DNA from: Candidatus Sulfotelmatobacter sp.
GTDB taxonomy: Bacteria; Acidobacteriota; Terriglobia; Terriglobales; Acidobacteriaceae
Assembly (NCBI GenBank): GCA_017883385.1
Contig: JADGNQ010000002.1
Coordinates: 114,734 to 178,733, forward strand
Length of the DNA: 64,000 nucleotides
Reading direction: 5' to 3'
The notes beneath the pieces were generated by a model. The model did no database searches, was not told the DNA's origin, and was given only the letters and a program-made list of their open reading frames with translations. A program made the translations under genes and the position numbers. Shown piece after piece: positions 59,688 to 64,000 of this stretch (the first letter of the stretch is position 1; each line of letters starts with the position of its first letter).

Positions 59688-60872
59688 CTATTTCACGAAC
59701 GTAAACGAATCGCGGACCTGCTCCAGCCGGCTGCGCACTTCGTCCGCATCTTCTTTGCTGAACTCATTGATGTCACCGTCGAAAGCCCCAGAGCTCACGG
59801 ACGCCATGCTGACACTGAGTCGATAGCATTTCCGTCGGTGGAAAGTTAGATACACTTGCCCGGCTGCACTCTGGCTCATTCCACCCTCACCGAAATCGAA
59901 CAAGCGGAACTTGACTTCATTGATGGTGACGGTCTTACCATTTCGCTCCGGGGCAGCCCCCGAGTCTGGGTCCCTGGCGAGGCAATCCTTCTCGCTGGCA
60001 GCCTCGACTGCGGCAACCGAGAAAGCCGCTGCCTCGAACGCTGGAGCGTCGGCAAACTTCTTCCTGGGGTACGCAATGCAAGCGATCGTTTCGCTGCCCT
60101 GACCTCCCAGATCGTCGCAGACGGGAAAGTACGCTGAGCATGAGTCTGGCACCCAATAGTACCCATCGCGTGTTCCCTGTTCCTTCTTCTCGCACGGGAT
60201 CAGCAAGCTCGCGTACTGAAAGCGAAACTCGCTCCCGAAGAACGTCTTCAGTGCGTTCTCCGCTTCAGCGGATTTCTGAAAAGCCTGGCAAGGGTAGCTC
60301 GTAGCTTCCGGAGTGAAGATCTTCTGCTGTTCCAGAGAATAGATACTCTCGGTTTGTCCCGCGAACTTAGTGCGAACAACCCCAACCTGCGCCACCACCG
60401 CGGGAGAATGCGCATGCCGGGCAAAGCTGCGAATCGACTCACTGCTCAGATGAAATGGGCCAACGGTGACGGCCTGCCCGGGCAGCACTGTCTCCTCATG
60501 GTACGGAGCAAGATGAACTTCGCTTCGGGGAACTCCAGCTTCCCTCACTCCGCAGCCCTCCGGTATGAACAGGACCCAGCCGATCTGAAAGCCGGTGATT
60601 CGCTCCTGCCCCTCGTTCTTGAGGGTAATCTCGCTAAGCTCATCGTCTATCGTCGACTTCTGGCCCAGCCACTTAAGGCCCCAGTTGCCAAAAGCGTTTG
60701 GCGAGCTGACAAATTCGACTTTGGGCTGGATTTCCACATCTGGAATCTGTGCCCAGACCGAGATCGCACCTGCGATCACAGCAAACAAGCCAAGCATTCC
60801 CACGACGCGCACGCGGCGCAAGTTAGATGGGGGAACTCTGATCACTTCTGGTCGCGGAGAACTGAAAGTCAT
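59688..60872 (-). CDS. Membrane-anchored protein of unknown function
   Basis: The protein has 394 residues from the ATG at 60872. One membrane helix (VVGMLGLFAVIAGAISVWAQ) is followed by a periplasmic beta-rich part (FVSSPNAFGNWGLKWLGQKS, SEITLKNEGQERITGFQIGW, PGQAVTVGPFHLSSESIRSF). The C-terminal half has pairs of cysteines (CSAYFPVCDDLG, KDCLARD, RRKC). No family is recognised. The ribosome-binding region is duplicated in tandem upstream. Confidence 0.7.
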   Translation of the reverse strand: MTFSSPRPEVIRVPPSNLRRVRVVGMLGLFAVIAGAISVWAQIPDVEIQPKVEFVSSPNAFGNWGLKWLGQKSTIDDELSEITLKNEGQERITGFQIGWVLFIPEGCGVREAGVPRSEVHLAPYHEETVLPGQAVTVGPFHLSSESIRSFARHAHSPAVVAQVGVVRTKFAGQTESIYSLEQQKIFTPEATSYPCQAFQKSAEAENALKTFFGSEFRFQYASLLIPCEKKEQGTRDGYYWVPDSCSAYFPVCDDLGGQGSETIACIAYPRKKFADAPAFEAAAFSVAAVEAASEKDCLARDPDSGAAPERNGKTVTINEVKFRLFDFGEGGMSQSAAGQVYLTFHRRKCYRLSVSMASVSSGAFDGDINEFSKEDADEVRSRLEQVRDSFTFVK

Positions 60873-60911
60873 CGCCTGCACCTCTTCGGTGTCGCCTGCA
60901 CCTCTTCGGTA
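60872..60911. repeat. 20-bp tandem repeat covering a ribosome-binding site
   Basis: TCGCCTGCACCTCTTCGGTG (60872-60891) is followed by the same unit with one change (60892-60911). On the minus strand each copy contains AAGAGGTGCAGGCG; in the copy next to the gene this places AGAGG eight bases before the ATG. Confidence 0.8.
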
Positions 60912-61058
60912 AAGATAGGGCACACCGGAGGCCGTCACAAATGTGTGGAAAGGCAAGGGGTTACGGGCATCTGCAGCGTCCGCGCGTGTGTGAAAACACA
61001 CAGTGTCTGTCCCGCATTCACCCTGCAAGATAGAAGGCCACCGAAGGCTGGATCTCCT

Positions 61059-61925
61059 TCATCTGGCTCGCGAATGTGCCAGCGCAAACGGATGCTCGAA
61101 GCTGAGGTAAAGAATAACGCCCTTCTCCCCTGCGCACGGTCCGATTCCGATTGGCGCAGCAATGCCGGGCACGATCTGCAGTCCGCGCTTCAGATTGTGC
61201 GCCCAGCGAATCCCCGGACTGACATAAAGATCCTGGGACCGTTCCGTCTTGTGCGGAGCCACCACGCTCTCACTCGATGTCCACAGGGTCTCGACCAGGA
61301 AATTCACTCGCGGGCTGGCCAACCACACCAGCGATTGCCCAAGATTGACCCCCACTGTACCTGCTGCGTCCCGGCGCTGGTCGAGAGCTCGCGGAATCCA
61401 GGTCGCGCCCGCGTTCCAGTGCGATACCAGGTGCGCCGAATGTTGGATGCTGATGGGCAGGTTGGTTTGCAGGCCCAGCCCTCCCGACCCGCGCCCGAAC
61501 GTGTGGTCGCCGGTGGAAACCAGAACGCTCAGTCTCGGAGCCACCGCCAGTTTCGTTTCGCCACTCCCGAGCAGTTGATATCGGTAGTTGAATGCCGTGT
61601 CCCCAAATCCTGCGCCCAAGCCTGCAAAACTGCCGGCGTGAGTCGCCGCCATGGTCACGCTCACCTGGTGCTTGTAGGTTCGCAGGGGCCACTCGTCGGT
61701 CTGGGTGTAGGCCCAATCGCGGCTGTTAGTCAGCCTTTCAAAGGTGCTGATGTGCTGAATAACGCCATCTTCCTGGTTATAGGCTTCTTCAATCAGGAAG
61801 CTGTTGTCCTGAATGGGAGTGGACGATCTTTGCGTCTGGCGTGGGTTGTCCACATCTTGCGCCGGGGACGACACCGCTAACAGAAAACAGGAAAGGATGA
61901 GGATAATAGGGCAACGCATCGCCAT
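61059..61925 (-). CDS. Outer-membrane protein, MetA-pathway/porin-like
   Basis: The protein has 288 residues from the ATG at 61925, or 286 from an ATG at 61919 that has AAGAG six bases upstream. A signal peptide (PIILILSCFLLAVSSPAQD) leads to an extended beta-rich sequence with SFLIEEAYNQEDGVIQHIST, GLGAGFGDTAFNYRYQLLGS, LSVLVSTGDHTFGRGSGGLG and LQTNLPISIQHSAHLVSHWN, as in transporter-type outer-membrane barrels. The Fur-like palindrome upstream suggests repression by a metalloregulator, so it may be part of metal uptake; that is inference. Confidence 0.75.
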   Translation of the reverse strand: MAMRCPIILILSCFLLAVSSPAQDVDNPRQTQRSSTPIQDNSFLIEEAYNQEDGVIQHISTFERLTNSRDWAYTQTDEWPLRTYKHQVSVTMAATHAGSFAGLGAGFGDTAFNYRYQLLGSGETKLAVAPRLSVLVSTGDHTFGRGSGGLGLQTNLPISIQHSAHLVSHWNAGATWIPRALDQRRDAAGTVGVNLGQSLVWLASPRVNFLVETLWTSSESVVAPHKTERSQDLYVSPGIRWAHNLKRGLQIVPGIAAPIGIGPCAGEKGVILYLSFEHPFALAHSRAR

Positions 61926-61929
61926 CTCT

Positions 61930-61958
61930 TAAATGAAAATGAATTTCAATTTCATTTA
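61930..61958. promoter_or_regulatory. Fur-box-like palindrome
   Basis: The 29-base sequence has arms TAAATGAAA (61930-61938) and TTTCATTTA (61950-61958) around an AT-rich centre with GAATTTC. Only one arm pair mismatches. It sits five bases before the ATG at 61925, where a bound repressor would block expression. Confidence 0.5.
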
Positions 61959-62005
61959 GAAAGATACGATTTCTCGCCCGGGTAATGTGTGACCGCAATC
62001 ACAGG

Positions 62006-62437
62006 TCACCGTGACGACGGCGGCCCTGCTCGCAACTGCATAACACGCAAGCGGCCGCCTGCCCACGCGCACGGCAGCGCGGTTACAACCAGCGCAAGCG
62101 GATACCAGTGCGGCCCCAACTCTGTTTTGCTCCACGTCGCAACGACGCCAATAACACTCAAGACAAGGCCGACGAGGCCGCCCACCAGCGCGTGCTGCAT
62201 GGGCCGACCGGGCGCGAGCCGCGCGGTAAGATAGCTGCCGACAATGCCATAGACCGTGCGATAGGCGGTGGCAAGCACAAAGAGCGGATCGCTCATCGAT
62301 AGTCCCAACTTCGGGAAGATGCTGGCGGCACGCAGGAGAGCATCCGTGCCGAGAGAAAGGACGACAACTACGACAAATCCGGCTAAGACAGCGCCAATAC
62401 TTCGACCAATGTGCCGTGCGGGAAGCATCTCGCTCAT
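62006..62437 (-). CDS. Small four-helix membrane protein
   Basis: The 143-residue protein has four hydrophobic segments (SIGAVLAGFVVVVVLSLGTD, DPLFVLATAYRTVYGIVGSY, ALVGGLVGLVLSVIGVVATW, YPLALVVTALPCAWAGG). No motif or family is recognised. AAGAAAG lies before the ATG. Confidence 0.75.
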   Translation of the reverse strand: MSEMLPARHIGRSIGAVLAGFVVVVVLSLGTDALLRAASIFPKLGLSMSDPLFVLATAYRTVYGIVGSYLTARLAPGRPMQHALVGGLVGLVLSVIGVVATWSKTELGPHWYPLALVVTALPCAWAGGRLRVMQLRAGPPSSR

Positions 62438-62491
62438 GGCTTTCTTGATGCGTCTCTCAGATCGTTACGAGATTGCTTCCAGGTCGCAGTC

Positions 62492-62788
62492 TTACTTCTT
62501 TCCTCCCACCGCACCCAGGCACTTCCCATACAACTCCAGCAGATGTGTGGCGTAGTCTTCGGGCTTCGCGGCCGCGCCGCCGCCTGAAAAGCCGACCCCG
62601 CCACTGGTGGCTGTCTTGCCGTAGCCGGTGGTCATGGCGATGAATTTCATCAGATCGAGTGCAATGTCTTCATTCCGGCGCCCAGCGCCCGAGCCTGTGC
62701 CCGCGGCTTCTTCCATGAGTCCTTCTCCTCTTCCCGAAATGATGGGTATTTCGTCGTCTTCGAAGTCTTCGTCGTCGAGGTATTCCAT
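62492..62788 (-). CDS. Small acidic hypothetical protein
   Basis: The 98-residue protein begins with an acidic stretch (EYLDDEDFEDDEIPIISGRG), has a Gly/Ala hinge, a helix (NEDIALDLMKFIAMTTGYG) and a C-terminal helix (EDYATHLLELYGKCLGAVGG). GGAG lies eleven bases before the ATG. No function can be given. Confidence 0.65.
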   Translation of the reverse strand: MEYLDDEDFEDDEIPIISGRGEGLMEEAAGTGSGAGRRNEDIALDLMKFIAMTTGYGKTATSGGVGFSGGGAAAKPEDYATHLLELYGKCLGAVGGKK

Positions 62789-62881
62789 GATGCTGATGAC
62801 TCCGCCAGCGATGATAGCAGGGTCAGCAACGCAGTGTCCGGCATCGAGTGCCGGGCCCGGGTCCGAAGTCGGCGGTCCGCT

Positions 62882-63715
62882 CTACGCCAGCCCCAGCTTT
62901 TCCGCCAGCAGCCGCGTTCGCTTGCCGAACATATTCCCATGAATCGTCAACAGCGGCCCCAGCAGCATATACGACCAACCCGCCCACTCCGGACTTCGGA
63001 ACGCAATTGAAAATGACAGGAGACCTACCCCTGCCAGGAGCCCGGCCTCCTGTATCGACACCCTCGTACCGTGGACCTCTACCTCATTCAGGCCAAGTGC
63101 CCGTCGCAGCTTATATGCGTGTGCATACATCAAGGCAAATAACAGAAAGACAGAAGTGAATCCGGCGCTGTAGATACGCATCAGGACTGACGCTTCGTGC
63201 GAGCCCAAACTTACGTGCCCTTCACTGCCTGTCAACTGTGCAACCACGAGCGTAAACACGAACTTCAAGGGATAGACATAGAACAGAACCAGGAAAAGCA
63301 GCACGACATTCAGAAACACGGTGTACGGGTCTTCCAGACCGTAGCGACGGGAAAACTTGTAGTGGGTGCGCCAGATCATCACAAGTTGTGCGAAGCAGAT
63401 GGCAAACGGCAGAAATCCCCGCATGTCGGCGATGAGTTCGCCGTAGGTGTGCGGAGCTTCCAGAGAGACCACGAGCAGAGTAATAGCGAAGCCGAAGACC
63501 ACATCGCAAAATGCTTCCAGGCGCGTGATCTCACCGGCGCGCCAGCGAAAGTACTTCTCGGGAAACAAGCCGCGCCGGTGCTCGGAAGGAAACTCGGAGT
63601 GAAGATCATGACCTGGCCCTCCACCAGCAGCCGTGGCTACTTCGGCGGAAGATGCGTGGCTCGATGCCGGCTGGGTCGAAACTTGCGCAGCCTGGTGCCT
63701 GGCTCTGTGACTCAT
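62882..63715 (-). CDS. TMEM175 (DUF1211) family channel
   Basis: The 277-residue protein has a long polar N-terminus (SHASSAEVATAAGGGPG) and about six helices. Helix one carries the family motif RLEAFCDVVFGFAITLLVV (R-x3-F-x-D). TMEM175 proteins are potassium channels or leak pathways, with the motif forming the pore base. Other helices include FLPFAICFAQLVMIWRTHYK, FLNVVLLFLVLFYVYPLKF and FTSVFLLFALMYAHAYKLR. Bacterial members usually have one repeat and act as tetramers. Confidence 0.88.
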   Translation of the reverse strand: MSHRARHQAAQVSTQPASSHASSAEVATAAGGGPGHDLHSEFPSEHRRGLFPEKYFRWRAGEITRLEAFCDVVFGFAITLLVVSLEAPHTYGELIADMRGFLPFAICFAQLVMIWRTHYKFSRRYGLEDPYTVFLNVVLLFLVLFYVYPLKFVFTLVVAQLTGSEGHVSLGSHEASVLMRIYSAGFTSVFLLFALMYAHAYKLRRALGLNEVEVHGTRVSIQEAGLLAGVGLLSFSIAFRSPEWAGWSYMLLGPLLTIHGNMFGKRTRLLAEKLGLA

Positions 63716-63801
63716 GGGCTAGGATTCTGACTTCTCGGTGGCCGATTGGCAATGGGGAAATCCTTGCGCACCAAGGTTGACGTCTCAAAGCCCGGAGAAT
63801 T

Positions 63802-63879
63802 TGTCGTCCTGAGCGTAGTGATGTCGAAGGATCCCTGCCCTCGGCAGTGCAGGCGGCCTTAGGGATTCTTCGCTTCGCT
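63802..63879. repeat. TGTCGTCCTGAG repeat, right end missing
   Basis: TGTCGTCCTGAGCGTAGTG and TCGAAGGATCCCTG match the left half of the repeats at 17333 and 48572, and TAGGGATTCTTCGCTTCGCT matches the right half, but the terminal CAGGATGACA-type end is absent after 63879, where unrelated sequence begins. Confidence 0.6.
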
Positions 63880-63891
63880 TGATTGCATAAC

Positions 63892-63965
63892 GACGTTGGT
63901 GCGTCGCAGCGAGTAGATTGGGTTGTGACGAACAAGACCAAGGCTCACTGAGAGGAGCCAACGTC
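63892..63965 (+). ncRNA. Candidate bridge-RNA region of the IS110 element
   Basis: GACGTTGG (63892-63899) and CCAACGTC (63958-63965) enclose 58 bases immediately before the transposase ATG. IS110-group elements encode a bridge RNA in their left non-coding end. Position fits; secondary structure beyond this stem was not computed. Confidence 0.3.
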
Positions 63966-64000
63966 ATGCTGATTATAGGCTGTGATTTTCATCCTGGGTT
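63966..64000 (+). CDS. IS110-type transposase (N-terminal 11 residues only)
   Basis: The ATG at 63966 has AGAGGAG eight bases upstream. The visible residues MLIIGCDFHPG match the start of IS110-family DEDD transposases, where the aspartate of G-C-D-x-H is the first catalytic acid. The rest is outside the window. The match is short, so the call depends on recognition of this motif and on the disrupted repeat just upstream. Confidence 0.6.
   Translation, partial: MLIIGCDFHPG

Larger units (their letters stand above)
63880..64000 (+). mobile_element. Left end of an IS110-family element (truncated by window)
   Basis: The sequence from 63880 interrupts a palindromic repeat and contains a short non-coding region followed by the first codons of a DEDD-type transposase. 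Element length and right end lie outside the window. Confidence 0.5.

Overview
The window looks like a chromosomal segment of an acidobacterium of the Terriglobia type (Koribacter/Sulfotelmatobacter-like). This rests on gene content and style: very large TonB-dependent receptors with an N-terminal carboxypeptidase-regulatory domain, sedolisin (S53) and GH9 secreted enzymes, many small palindromic repeats between and inside genes, and GC-rich coding DNA with many proteins of no recognised family. It is an inference from family knowledge, not a database result. No rRNA, tRNA or CRISPR array was seen.

Layout. 1-3.1 kb: a partial alpha/beta hydrolase, a BrnT/BrnA toxin-antitoxin pair with a perfect palindrome at its start, and alanine racemase. 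3.2-8 kb: envelope block on the minus strand (BamA, then an OmpH/Skp chaperone, then a TonB-type protein). 8.1-11.4 kb: a molybdopterin oxidoreductase interrupted in frame by palindromic repeats, divergent from a sugar-binding-type protein with no signal peptide. 11.5-16 kb: the translation block, transcribed on the minus strand as rplM-rpsI-rpsB-tsf-pyrH-frr, whose gaps carry five copies of one palindrome. 16.2-23.8 kb: mixed housekeeping (TlpA-like thioredoxin, ABC permease with a LolA-like lipoprotein, mltG, ruvX, a CarD-type regulator, greA, a CDP-alcohol phosphatidyltransferase). 23.8-31.9 kb: a relatively AT-rich ATPase that may be acquired, isoaspartyl peptidase, GH9 glucanase, and an S53 protease split by a 10-bp tandem duplication.

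32-39.2 kb is the most system-like part. A DesK/DesR two-component pair, a 53-residue membrane peptide and a two-gene ABC exporter lie in one minus-strand operon. It is divergent from an XRE-type regulator with an S24/LexA-like C-terminal half. An 18-bp element occurs three times around that regulator: twice in the gap shared with the exporter operon, and once at the start of a gene that converges on the regulator. A 41-residue secreted peptide gene and a translationally coupled pair of membrane proteins follow. I read this as a possible envelope-stress or antimicrobial-response neighbourhood; the link between the parts is inference.

39.4-50.2 kb: two TonB-dependent receptors, a CPBP intramembrane protease, a PNPOx-type flavoprotein, two tandem quinone oxidoreductase paralogues and a winged-helix regulator. 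50.4-61.9 kb: a 33-residue peptide gene with a near-perfect ribosome-binding site and its own terminator, an MltD-type transglycosylase with LysM domains, cytochrome c, a secreted phosphodiesterase, a bipolar histone-H1-like protein, prolyl oligopeptidase, and an outer-membrane protein under a Fur-like palindrome. 62-64 kb: small membrane proteins, a TMEM175-family channel, and at the very end the left end of an IS110-type element that appears to have inserted into one of the chromosome's palindromic repeats.
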